A stretch of DNA of 64,000 bases from Marchantia polymorpha subsp. ruderalis (taxonomy: Eukaryota; Streptophyta; Marchantiopsida; Marchantiales; Marchantiaceae), in NCBI GenBank assembly GCA_037833965.1, contig AP031352.1:30382501-30446500 (forward strand), given 5' to 3'. A program made the position numbers and the translations under genes. Below the pieces are notes generated by a model. It saw nothing but the letters and a program-made list of their open reading frames with translations. It had not been told where the DNA came from and made no database searches. Position 1 is the stretch's first letter. The number at the start of each line of letters is the position of its first letter. This document shows, piece by piece, positions 26,252 to 41,285 of this stretch.

Positions 26252-26437
26252 TCAAGAAGAGACAGAATAACCAGACTGGCAAAGAAATGGTATGCGGCCC
26301 AACCCTCTGCCGGGGAGAGAACTCTCGATAAGGCACCCCCGCTGGCACTCGACTGTCTTATCTGGCTTGTCAACAACGCCAGCGACTTTTGGTCCACATC
26401 GAGTCAAAATGGTCTTCACTCGCAGAGTACCCGCCAT
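26252..26437 (-). CDS. Possible 61-residue ORF with a strong plant start context
   Basis: On the minus strand AAACATGGCGGG at 26437 is a near-ideal plant start context. The peptide MAGTLRVKTILTRCGPKVAG continues to a stop at 26252, and its N-terminus has the Arg/Thr/Ser/hydrophobic mix of an organelle-targeting presequence. A high-quality acceptor (TTCTTCTTCTCTTACAG) follows on the same strand near 26118, opening about 30 codons (KDWMTLVFWNSKRFFFLFLK), so the true gene could be spliced and longer. No homologue is recognised. It lies about 2 kb downstream of TSR3 on the same strand. Confidence 0.25.
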   Translation of the reverse strand: MAGTLRVKTILTRCGPKVAGVVDKPDKTVECQRGCLIESSLPGRGLGRIPFLCQSGYSVSS

Positions 26438-26439
26438 GT

Positions 26440-28380
26440 TTAAATTCCTGCTCCCGGGCCCCTGGGCGGTAAAATCTGGGATCTCGGAGTTTCTGATCTT
26501 GGGTCCCACACAATGCGAGGACTCCATTCTCGACAGTTGTGAAGTGCACTGTCACCCATTACCAAAACTCGTGAAAAAAGGGCAGAACTCCCTGCCCTTC
26601 AACATTCATGGAGTGCACATCTTTCAGACCGGACGAGCCAGACCTAAGTGAGATGTGCAGTGCAGGAGCCAGGTTAACATAAGACCGGTCTTAACTGCCG
26701 TTACACGACTAAACAACTTACCAACTTCTATTATGCACGATGAGACCGAGTGTCATAAGGATGAGTGATACCTGCAACCCCCAAACATTTACGGCGTGCA
26801 GACAATGAAGAAGCAATCTAGCGCCCACTGTTTTTCAGACAGGCAAAAATTGAAGAGATTACAACATCCACGCTCCTTAACAGCCAGGATTTCACGGTGT
26901 CGCACTTAGAACCCTTAGAACGGTGGAACATTAACAAATGTTAGCAGAGGGCAGCTCCCGATGCAGTCGGTGACAATGTCAATCAGTCAAGGTAAATCAC
27001 GCAGGCCTAGATGACGCAATCGGGCTGAAGGTCAGCTTGCATAATACTGCCAACAGTGTGTTGTTAAAACGAGGTCAGACTACCGTGAGAGAATGATGAG
27101 CACCAGGATCGTTACGGACGCCTAACGTGTCTGGCAGTGTGTCAGTTGGACGCCATTAAGACACCAAGTACAAAAGACGTGAGTCAAACTGTCATGTATC
27201 GAGCTTTTGTTGTTAGCGATGGTTTCGGGGATCAGAATTTGGACGTTGTTCGGTAGTGAGAGGAACATGAGGATGCAGACTCAAGGAGCAGAAACTATGT
27301 AAAAACACGAGACGTGGAAAAATAGTCACAGGTTCCTTGATGTGGATGAAAGTGAAGAAAAACCTTCTGGATGCAACAGTATGGCGTTGCACGTACCGCG
27401 TAGTGGTGACGGACGTTCACTGCACTGTTGGAGTAACTCATCGCCGAAGTCTAGGCAATTGCCTTCCTTACCAGAACGAAACGGCCACACGTACTGGTAC
27501 CCAAAGAAGGCTGCATGATGACATATTGTTCCAGTTTGCACGTAGATTCGTTCGGATTCGGCGTTCGTGCCAAGAAAAGAATGTCCTTGACCTTCTTGCA
27601 TTACACGAGAAGGGGACTAAACAACTCCTTGCTGTTTACTGCTTCGTATGCAACGAAATCTCACCATACGGGCCTCCATTCGTCTGAGACTTCAGGGCTG
27701 CAGTTACGTTATGAAGAAGGTGATCTTCAAACAGGGTGGCCAAGACGGAACGAAGATATCAAGTCTGAAATTGTATTATGTTCATATGTGATCTCCGCGT
27801 CTTACTTATTGGAGTTGGTTTACAGCCACGTTTGAGTTACACGCAACTCTACCTCTCTTCGCCATGCAGCTGAGATGTCTAAAATATTGCATTCAAACAA
27901 TTGACAAGGGAGACAATAGACAGCCGTTGGGGCAGCCGAACTGCACAAGTCTCAGACCCTGCATACTGGAGAATTGGGGCCTATCAAAAGTATTTTACTT
28001 CGTTGACAGAATCCCATTTATAGGCTTCAAAAAATTGTAGTGCCAGTCAAAATGTCAAACTGAAGCATGTCACCCAGGCCGCATCAGGGTATCTTTCAAG
28101 CAAATACTTGCAGCTCCAAAGAGTCATATTTTCTTTGCCAGTGAAGACTGCCCTAAAACCTTCCTCTATCATACAGCATGCTGGCAAGAGTGACAAGCAG
28201 ATTTCGAGTTCTCAAAAGTCCGACAACTACGCCAGTGTCAAACGGGGGGAATTGACTCACCTAATGATCCGACCAAACAGGGCAACAGCAGTCAAGGCCT
28301 ACTCTAACCTCCTATTTGTTTGACATTTATATACAATACATCAAGTGCGTTGATGCTTACTTCAGAATACGATGGCGTGG
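26440..28380. other. Mid-GC sequence downstream of TSR3
   Basis: Contains overlapping ORFs on both strands (27337-27835 plus, 27326-27601 minus) with no recognisable domain. The part adjacent to 28414 is expected to hold the TSR3 3' UTR; AT-rich stretches suitable for polyadenylation occur near 28320-28350 (minus strand TGTATATAAATG). Confidence 0.25.
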
Positions 28381-28414
28381 ACATATCAGATATATGATAG
28401 CCATAGGAAACGGA

Positions 28415-31400
28415 CTATTTACGTCCTCCTCGCTTTTGCTTTGACTTGTGATGTGGCTGTTTTGTTGTAGCGCTCTGATCTTTAGCCTTGGTAGAGGCTT
28501 GCTGGCCCACTTTACTGTTATCATCTGCCTCAACCTCGTCATCTACTTCAGCGTCTTCTGTTTCCTCTTCCTGGTCCCAGTCGTAATGCACTGGTTTCTT
28601 ATTTACACGTTCCTGGTCCTGTGCCTTGTGAGAAGCTTGAACAACTGCACCATCTTCCTCCTCATCTTCCTCTTCCTCGCCATCATCGACGTCGTCATCA
28701 TCTTCGTCATCACTTTCTTCATCGTCAGAACCTTCTATATCAAGATGGTTTATATTTCTGACGAGTGGTGGTAAATCATCATCTGAACCGCTACCAGCAT
28801 AACGCTCATCTGCGACCAGTTCAACGACAACAAATTAAATTGCGAGCTTTTGCAATAGTGTATTAAGTCTCTTCACACCACAGACCATGGGCGCAGATAT
28901 CTTTGCATCATCCAGCCAAAGGCTCCAGAGTGTGAAACCAAAGGCTCAAGCGCTTTTCCGAAATAAATCAGACCAAGAATGTCATGAGTCCATCCTCTTA
29001 TTTCCATTCGGTGCTTTGACTCGACTTTAAATAAAGTAAGTACCGACTTCTTCTGGAAAAATTGAAAATTCCAACAAGACAGGGCGAACGGGACGAAAAT
29101 CCTTTAAGAATACCTGGTGCATCAGACCTTCCCCCCTTGTTACTAGCGAGGAACTCGTCTTGCACCTCTATTACTTCGTCTGCAGTTTTGCAGGCTGCAT
29201 AAGCGTCCAGTAATTCTCTGTTGAAACATAAACATCGACAGAAACTCTTAAATTCATGTGCAATATAATATAATGATTGGTAATCTGAAATACAACACTT
29301 GTGAAAAAGGGATTCTAGACATTACAGCATGTTGAAGAACGTCTCAACGACACCTGATCTTTACTTATGAGAGAACTTTCACAACTGGTATAACTCAGTA
29401 GAGAAACTTCAAGCGGCTTGGACACAGTTAGCAGCCTTCAATACTATTTACATTTGAAAACCTTCGGCAAGACGATTAGACCAGAGGACACTGATATATG
29501 CTCGAACATTTGTTCAGATGGTAAAAAGGTAGATAGTACACACTTGTTGAGAGACAAGAAGCCATGACCCCACTTGAACTTGCCCAGCAATGCTTCAGCT
29601 GTTAGTTGCTCCCCGCTGCAAACAACTCAGGCAAATTATGTACGCGTATTCAACAAATCTACTGGTTGCCAAACAGACCTAACTAGTAAGGTGAACATCC
29701 GTACACAAAGAGGCCTTCACAAATCATTCCGGACTTCCACAAGGCGATATGAAGTGATCTATACCGACTAGCAACGACTTCAAAGACTTTCAAAACGATA
29801 GTAGAGTGCCGAGGAGAGACGTTGCTAAGATCAGGGCAGTTAGAAGTGAAAAGAGAGCTCAGAAGAAATACTAGAAAATTTAGCGTTTCTTAATCTTCGA
29901 CGATCTTTTTGTCTCCTGGCGGAAGTTTACGTTATGAACCTCCAAAATGATGATAGGAGCATCCAATGAAAATAATTATCCATTGCCTCGAAAGTCCCAG
30001 TAAGGAAGCGCAATAAACAATTAGGTACACGCAAGTCGAGTGCCACCACATCTTCAGACAGGGGACCTATCTCAAAAATACCTAAAAGAAACGAAATTGT
30101 AGCAGGATAGGAGTTAAAAGTGTTTGACTTCTATCCTGTGAATTAGATTGTCTCAAACTTCTACTCACGCGGGAGGACTCCAGGAGTAGACCTTATGACT
30201 AGTAGTCACACACACTTGTTACGAACAAAATGATGCAGTTCTGAACACGTCTACGAAGCTGTTTATATTACACTCCTACTAATTACTGTGGTTACCAGAA
30301 TTTGCTTACGGAGACCTCGGGAAGGGACCGTATGGAACTTTAGGAAGTTCGAATACTGCTTGCGCGGAATGGAAATTTCCAAAGTTGACAGCCTACCTAC
30401 CTACGGAGATCAAAGTGTTCGATCCCAAGTGTTCCTGTTACACTTAAGACCGAGGTAAAACTTCAATGCAAGTGATAAGGTCATGAACAGCTAGAAGTTG
30501 TGAAGGCCAGGTACAAGTCATAATACTTGAACCACTTATTGAGTATGCAAGCTCACTGCGAGCTGAAATATCTTCTAGCGTGGGTCATCTCACTAAACCC
30601 CTTGTCCAGTCAGTGCGGTGCAGCATTACACTACAAGCACATTCTCCGCTGAGCAAAACTACGCTGTCTTTTAGACACACAGTCTTTCCTGTTGAAAACG
30701 AAATGATGTTCAGCCACTTCAACTCATCAGGACGGTGATAGGTTAAAGTCGTTGAACACTCGCCAAACTTTGAAGATCTAGTAGTTACGTACGTTACGTA
30801 CTTAACCGTACGTACGTACGGTTCAGGTTAAAGGAGACATTTCATGTTCAGCGTGGAGAAACCTAAAGTAGGCGTAAGGTAAACGAATAGCCTTCAAACA
30901 AGAGCTCTACACATCCTACCTGATTGTCCTCGGTTGTATTTTAACTACTCTGACCACTCTTCCTCAACGAAGATCGACAACGAAGTCAAGGAACAAGATT
31001 TCGTGACTCCCCGCCAGTAGTCTACCAAAGTCTGCGAAGCTCGATTGCGTACTAATGTGAGATCAATCTCCTCTTTCAGTACCGTGATGCTCAGCGTTGT
31101 TAAGGATGTCAACCTCAGAGACGTGGCATCTAACTGTTTAGAATCCTTCTAGGAAGTTCTTATATACAGGGTACAGGGTAAAGGTATATTCTAGAGTAAG
31201 GAGGACGATCGAAAAGTAGTAATGCTATTTTCACTATTAAAAAAAAATTGTAAAGTTAGGAGAATTCACCGTTCTTAGAATACAATATAGTAGGTGTAAT
31301 CAAAACACTGAGAAACATTCGTAAACAGGGTGCGGAGATACACTCTACTAAGGAACACGTCCTTCTGTTGAATTCTCGTTGAGTTTTAGAACAAGAATGC

Positions 31401-33479
31401 TAGTATTAAAAGCAGAAGGTAAAAGAAAAGTAGGCATCACTATAAAGAATCAAAACCGGCCAATTTAACGCGGAACTTAGACGGTTAACACCTACAACAG
31501 GTCAATTATAGGTAACTGATCCTTTGATTCTTTGAGGTTTAGAGATCCTTTCATGACGATAATTGCAAATCCGCTTACAAAGGCTGGAAAACAACTAAAA
31601 GGCAGGATCAGATGAGCCCATAGACTGATAATCATATGCAACATGGACTTTGATGTGCCGATAAGATGTGTCTAGTCCGTGGACAAGAGCAATAACAGGT
31701 ATGCTTAGATACCTGGATCACAGAAACTCACCATATGTAAAGTGCTGCCACTAAAGCCTCTACACATGATAGCTTGCAGGGACGACCGTAGTTAACAGGA
31801 TTTGCAGCCACCAACCAAGGTACTGCAGACACCAAGATAAAGTAAGAGGGTACATATCAGAGCTGTGCATTAAGAAACAACCGACTCGCAGGCTACTGAA
31901 TACATGAAACCACGCAAAAAATGATATCGCCCGTCAACTTGGACAATTTTTAACGACTCAATTGTGAATCGTCATAATCTGCTCGAGAGAGAACTGGCAC
32001 TTACAAAGCCGAGGTGCCCCACAGCGTAGCGCGGCAAATGGCACACTTGGAAGGCGACTCCAAGAACAATCAACGACTGCCAGGCCTTTCACTCTCATTA
32101 GATTTCGGTCTTCCCTGGAAACACATTTTGTACCAACAGGGCTGCACATTTCCAACACATTAAAGTCAGGAACTTTGGGTGAAAAAAAAGAAAAAATATA
32201 CGCTTAACACTGACTAAACTTGAAATTAGCCTTCATTCGTTTGATCCCTATTTTGAGAAAATGATCCGTCTTTTCTTTGACAGGGAAAGAAGAGTAAACG
32301 GCCCAAGTTGAAAAGAACGGAAAGAACACACAAAGTGACTCTTAAACACTTGTCACACGCTTGCCACAACACCAATAATACTCTAGGAAGGTACTTATAT
32401 CTGTAAACATGAGATAATTCTTTCATAGCCTCAAGACCATAGATCATCCCCCGGATAACGACCAAAAGTCTGTAAGTAGTAACAGACTGGGAAGAAAGTT
32501 ATGACGATTAAGTAAGATGAGATACTCCATAGACCTTGATAAAGTAGGAAGAAGTGGAGAAAACTAGTGGCGGAACACGAACCTGAGAACAACTCCACCG
32601 AAATGCTGGTGAACCCGCAAATCCTGTGAAAGCAAAAGATGGTCAGCAAACTATGCTGGAGATTGACACGTTAGCAGTGAGTCTTACCACGGAATATAGA
32701 TCCTTGCAACATAAATTGCATAGTTCCGGCTACGTACATAGAATCACCATTTCCAAACTATGACCCAAGCACGTCTTGATATGGATTTTGAAGAATGCAA
32801 CATGTATATCAGCAACTTGCAGGGAAAACTGCTCTGATGATGACTACAACACTGTATATCAGGCATATATGAGTGCCTTGGCATTTGCCACTCTCATAAT
32901 TGGTACTGAAAAGTAAAACTAACCCGTAAGAAGCCCAGGCGAGAGAGTTTGCGCCCAGTGCAGCGTTTGGAATCACATTGCCCAAAGTCCTACGCCACAG
33001 ACCAACTCTGTCAATACGGAAGTTTGGTACTGTAGCGAACATAGAGTGGCAACACAATCCTTGCATTACCAGCTATATAATGTCAGAGTTCACCATTTAA
33101 AAGATTTCACTTTCAGGTATAAGCATCTAACATTGATCACAAGATTAACCAAAATGGAGGTGCTTGATCCAATCCATCTTTCATAAACCTTGAGCCATTC
33201 TACGGAATTTCAACACATGCTGAGCTCACAGAATGCCTGTAAGAACAGAAGTTACTAGTGGAGACTTGGACTGCAAACCAATGCAGATGATTAACCTTCA
33301 AGAATTTTACTCAAAAACCTTACCCACATCGCCAGATGGATTGGTAGCTTCACTTTCACATTGCCATTGGCGTCTTCTTCAGGCACTTCTACCGGCAGAC
33401 TTTCGTTAGATGCCAAAGCGTCCCTGCAGATGGACCACAGAACTTACCTGGTCAAAACCAAGAGCGTCTTCTTGACCAT
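28415..33479 (-). CDS. TSR3: 18S rRNA aminocarboxypropyltransferase TSR3, nine exons
   Basis: The enzyme transfers the 3-amino-3-carboxypropyl group of S-adenosylmethionine onto N1-methylpseudouridine in the small-subunit rRNA, a late cytoplasmic 40S maturation step (known for yeast and human TSR3). Exons, 5' to 3': 33448-33479, 33324-33423, 32924-32989, 32583-32623, 32005-32141, 31732-31822, 29544-29615, 29114-29217, 28415-28809. All introns are GT-AG, every phase joins, and the total is 1038 nt or 345 residues. RLI-type N-terminal region: [20 protein letters not shown] (residues 41-60). DUF367 core: FGGVVLSPVGTKC (74-86), GLAVVDCSW (99-107), [12 protein letters not shown] (129-140), [13 protein letters not shown] (167-179) and [18 protein letters not shown] (182-199). 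The tail has [12 protein letters not shown] (226-237), as I recall from plant TSR3 proteins, an acidic Asp/Glu tract (about 242-267) and a basic end, [10 protein letters not shown]. The start ATG ([10 protein letters not shown]) is least certain: it lacks the basic leader I would expect, and a 5' exon may exist. Confidence 0.95.
29616..31731 (-). other. TSR3 intron 6, 2.1 kb
   Basis: This is by far the largest intron of TSR3, separating the exon ending ALVAALYI from the one starting [10 protein letters not shown]. It starts GTGAGT and ends TTTGCAG on the minus strand. It has the same mid-GC texture as the other introns, with no transposon coding. It contains a cluster of TACGTA repeats at 30785-30823 including the perfect 20-bp palindrome AACCGTACGTACGTACGGTT (30804-30823). 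Confidence 0.85.
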
Positions 33480-34440
33480 AATCAAGAACACAGAGCCTTC
33501 CGCGCTTTTCAAGGCTCAAAATATTGAAAAAAAGACCTGCCCGAGAATCATTACTGCTCAACCCTCTTCACTGATTCACAGAATGAACCACAAACATGGC
33601 AAACAAAGCTCGAAAAGAGGCTAACATACAAGCAGAACCATATCTACTACGTGGAGTGCGCCTTACTGAGAAGAGAGTGGACCATTACATTGCTCGAGAA
33701 CAGCTAATATCAAGGCATAATTTTCAATTCACTCTCGATCAATGAAATTCTGACAAAGGACATTCGAGCGCCTACCAATCAGCATCCGCCCGATGTGAAG
33801 GAGCAGGTCCGCCCTTGCGGTGTCTACCACGCCCCATCGCTCTCCAATCTCACGCCGAAAACCGACTGCAACCTCGCCCCACTCAAGCTCAACCTCGACC
33901 TCAACCTGCGCGTCAGCAACGTAAAATGCTCGAAAAACTTCAGATCCTCCAAGAAAAGCCTCCTTTCGTCAGTCTCCTCGATGCACGCGCTCCGAAACCG
34001 GATAAGCTCGAGCTTCTTCGAACCGAAACGCGATGAACTTGCTCAGCATTTCAGATTGGCCCAAATGCACGTGACTCGAATCTCACCCGCCCAGGGCTCC
34101 GTCTCCTCTCGCGGATCTACACGGCTCGACACTACGGTCAATAAATGTGTCCAATGTGTCCGCTCGGTGCATCTTTCGCCTTCGCCAGGACCTGCGAATT
34201 GCGGTAACACAGTGGTCACGAAGCTCACGATCCGCCAGATCTGGCGTGCTCTTATCCGAGCCCCGAATTCTGGAAACGCCAGGAGGGCTTCAGATTTCAG
34301 TGTCCATGTTTTCGTCGCGTGACAAGTCTGAGGTCTGCTACGTGTCGGCCACGTAGTTGAGGATCGACACCGTGCTCTCCTAAAACCCTGAACCCTAAGG
34401 CCGGCACAGCTGTGTTGCTCCGTAAAACCCCAAATATTAG
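33480..34440 (-). promoter_or_regulatory. TSR3 leader and promoter region with G-box, site II and telo-box-like motifs
   Basis: Upstream of the TSR3 start lies a GC-rich kilobase. It contains GGCCCA at 34058-34063 (TGGGCC on the TSR3 strand, a site II element), CACGTG at 34068-34073 (G-box), and AACCCTAA at 34391-34398 inside AAAACCCTGAACCCTAAGG (telo-box-like). Site II and telo-box motifs together are typical of plant ribosome-biogenesis promoters, which suits TSR3. Between 33.79 and 34.0 kb an open minus-strand stretch could be a leader exon: a donor at ATTG|GTAGGC and an acceptor TTTTTTTCAATATTTTGAG near 33.52 kb would join in phase. The motifs are seen; their use is inferred. Confidence 0.45.
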
Positions 34441-34980
34441 GTATGAAGAATGGGAAAATGAAAATCCCAGGTTTAGTTCCTGTAATGTCGAGTTCAGGAT
34501 ATCGTTTGATCAAGATTCGTAGACTTCTATAGGGAATTACTCATTCCAGGATTGTGATTAGAGGACTTTGTTAATCACGACCTATCCCCACACATAACTC
34601 GCCAAGTATGTGCTACATGTGGATTACATTCCTAGAGTATACTGACGTGGCATTTTGAATATTGCTTTATGATCTTAACACTTACTTCACCTACAATCAT
34701 ATCACGCTTGACACTCTTATCAAAGTGTGTCAAGATAAGAGTGTCGTGTGTATTTTCACCATTCATTGACACCGTCACACGATGTATTTTCATTCTCATG
34801 GTGGGAGACTTGGTATGAAATCATGCATACCTTTGAATGTGTTGGAAAAAGTATCTATACTATCAATGGAGAAGACATCGTGAACATCTATCTAGTCTTA
34901 CATCTGAAGGGCAACCCCACTGAAGAGAGAGACAAAAGTATTGTACAATTTTTTTGTGCAGCTCTATAAGGTTGTTGCGA
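34441..34980. other. Edge of the mid-GC block, small hairpin, unassigned ORF
   Basis: Holds a 73-codon plus-strand frame (34748-34969) whose C-terminal half (GKSIYTINGEDIVNIYLVLH) is weakly protein-like but unassigned. A stem-loop at 34710-34745 has perfect 12-bp arms (GACACTCTTATC / GATAAGAGTGTC) and a 12-nt loop. Confidence 0.25.
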
Positions 34981-39400
<4,420 letters not shown>

Positions 39401-40509
39401 AGTTTAGTTTGATCATTGATTATTTTGTTGGATGTCATACACTTCTTCATGTAATTTTGTTTGCCATTGTTTGTCTTAACGAGCTAATTCTTAATCCTCT
39501 TCCTACATCTTGAAACGTGACCATTTTCACGATTGAAATAAATATTGACAATCCTCATATTCATACATTTAGAGCAATTTCCAACACTTCAACATCCTTT
39601 TCATTTCTTGAGCACACTCGCTTGGCGGAACAAGTCATTGAATTTCCTTGCCTCCAAAGGCATGTATCGTTGACACAGTCTATATGAAATGCTTCCTTGA
39701 TAAAAACTCCATAAAAGACTTTCCAGATCGAAAAGATGGACAAATTCAACCGTGCTATTAAGTCAAAGACAGAAGACAATGTGAATCAATGGTCATGGAA
39801 GTCAAGGCTACCATAGCCTACTCTCGTGAACTTGTTACATGAATCACTTAATTTAGGTCCCACAAGTACTTCAATAAGTGGATAGTGAACGACACATATG
39901 TGTACAATTGCAGCCTCAATCTATCGTGACAATCCTCGGAACAATCTGTAACTTTGACGTCAACCTATCTTTCTATATCTTTGAAACGGCTGCATTCAGT
40001 GGCTAAATTTATACTATTGTATCTAAAGGAAGATCGTGGTCTGGTAACAGGGCCACCTCCCGCATGGCTCTTGAGGATTTTTCATGTACACCAACTACAA
40101 CTAGTGGACCTACAACAACATTGTTTTACACTTTTTACACGAGTTGCAATAGTTTGTTTTTAAGTTACAGCAATGGCAGAAGATGTGGCAGACAAGGAGG
40201 GAGATGTTGATAAGCTTTTTGGCTTTCATTTATCTGCAGAAGATTAGGGTTGACCTTCTTCTGCCTTTGCATCACATGGAATCGAATGAAAAGTTTTGGA
40301 ACTCTTATGCTCCTTTCGAAGACTTGCTGCTTCTAGCTCAAGTGTTAAGCTGTATGAGTGAGGCAGTTGGCATATGGATCACGACATTATATGTAAATTT
40401 TATTTTATTTGACGAGCTACTCCAAAACAGTTGCACATGAGTGATATTTCTTTCACTTCAAGTTATGGTCTTTGAGCCTTCTAAAGTGCTCTCTGTTTGC
40501 AATGTTTCC
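39401..40509. other. Mid-GC flank left of the foldbacks
   Basis: Short overlapping frames (39561-39779 minus; 39954-40163 and 40183-40440 plus) with no recognised domain. It may be the body of the mobile element that brought in the neighbouring inverted repeats. Confidence 0.25.
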
Positions 40510-40949
40510 AATGTCGCATGCATGTTGCTTTGGGTCTTGCAACAAACTTTATGACATTATATTACAACAGTAGAGTCCGGGGCTTCAAAGGAGGACGTTT
40601 GGCGGGGTGAAGAGAGTGACAAAAATTTATGGCGGCATTCAACAAATGTAGCGGAGGCCCATCTAGCCGATGTCCAGATTATGGCATCCACAATAATCTA
40701 AAACTCTTGTTGAAACTAATTGATGAGGTAAAACTCTTGAGTTCTAAAACCCTGAGCTTTAGATTATTGTGGATGCCATAATCTAGACATCGGCTAGATG
40801 GGCCTCCGCTACAGTTGTTGAATGCCGCCATAAATTCTGTCACTCTTTTCACCCCGCCAAACGTACTCCTTTGAAGCCCCGGACTCTATTGTTGTAATAT
40901 AATGTCATAAAGTTTGTTGCAAGACCCAAAGCGACATGCATGCGACATT
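40510..40949. repeat. Long inverted repeat 1 (arms about 196 bp, loop 47 bp)
   Basis: Left arm 40510-40706 begins AATGTCGCATGCATGTTGCT. Right arm 40754-40949 is its reverse complement with only a handful of differences and ends GCGACATGCATGCGACATT. The loop is 40707-40753. A transcript of either strand would fold into a nearly perfect hairpin of about 195 bp. The high arm identity implies a fairly young event or gene conversion between arms. Confidence 0.95.
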
Positions 40950-40957
40950 GAGCAAAA

Positions 40958-41285
40958 TTGAGCAAAATCATTCAAATTTCAAGATAAATTCATATTTGCG
41001 TGCATTTTTCTTTAAAATTTTTTGTCTTGTTTAATCTAGATAGCATGGAACCGAGTATGAAACAAACTCTTGTTGAAGCGAGAATCATTGATTTTGGCAA
41101 GCGGCCAAAAACTGTTTTCATCCATTGAAGGGTTGTTATTATGCTACTTTGACAAATACGAGAGACTCAACTTTTTGTTTGTTTCATACTCGGTTCCATG
41201 CTATCTAGATTAAACAAGACAAAAAATTTTAAAGAAAAATGCACGCAAGTATGAATTTATAAGAAATTTGAGTGATTTTGCTCAA
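40958..41285. repeat. Long inverted repeat 2 (arms about 110 bp, loop 109 bp)
   Basis: Left arm 40958-41067 (starting TTGAGCAAAATCATTCAAAT) and right arm 41177-41285 (ending GTGATTTTGCTCAA) are reverse complements with few differences. The loop 41068-41176 opens CTCTTGTTGAAGCG, resembling the start of the loop of inverted repeat 1 (CTCTTGTTGAAACT). The two foldbacks lie only 8 bp apart, and the shared loop start suggests a common origin. Confidence 0.95.

Noticed and set aside
27326-27835. Three overlapping frames of 91-116 codons
   Set aside because: They lie on both strands over the same DNA with no domain, and none is preferred by composition or splice signals.
33795-34322. 175-codon plus-strand frame and 156-codon minus frame upstream of TSR3
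   Set aside because: They overlap each other in GC-rich promoter or leader sequence with compositionally biased peptides and no recognisable domain. The region is better explained as TSR3 5' sequence.
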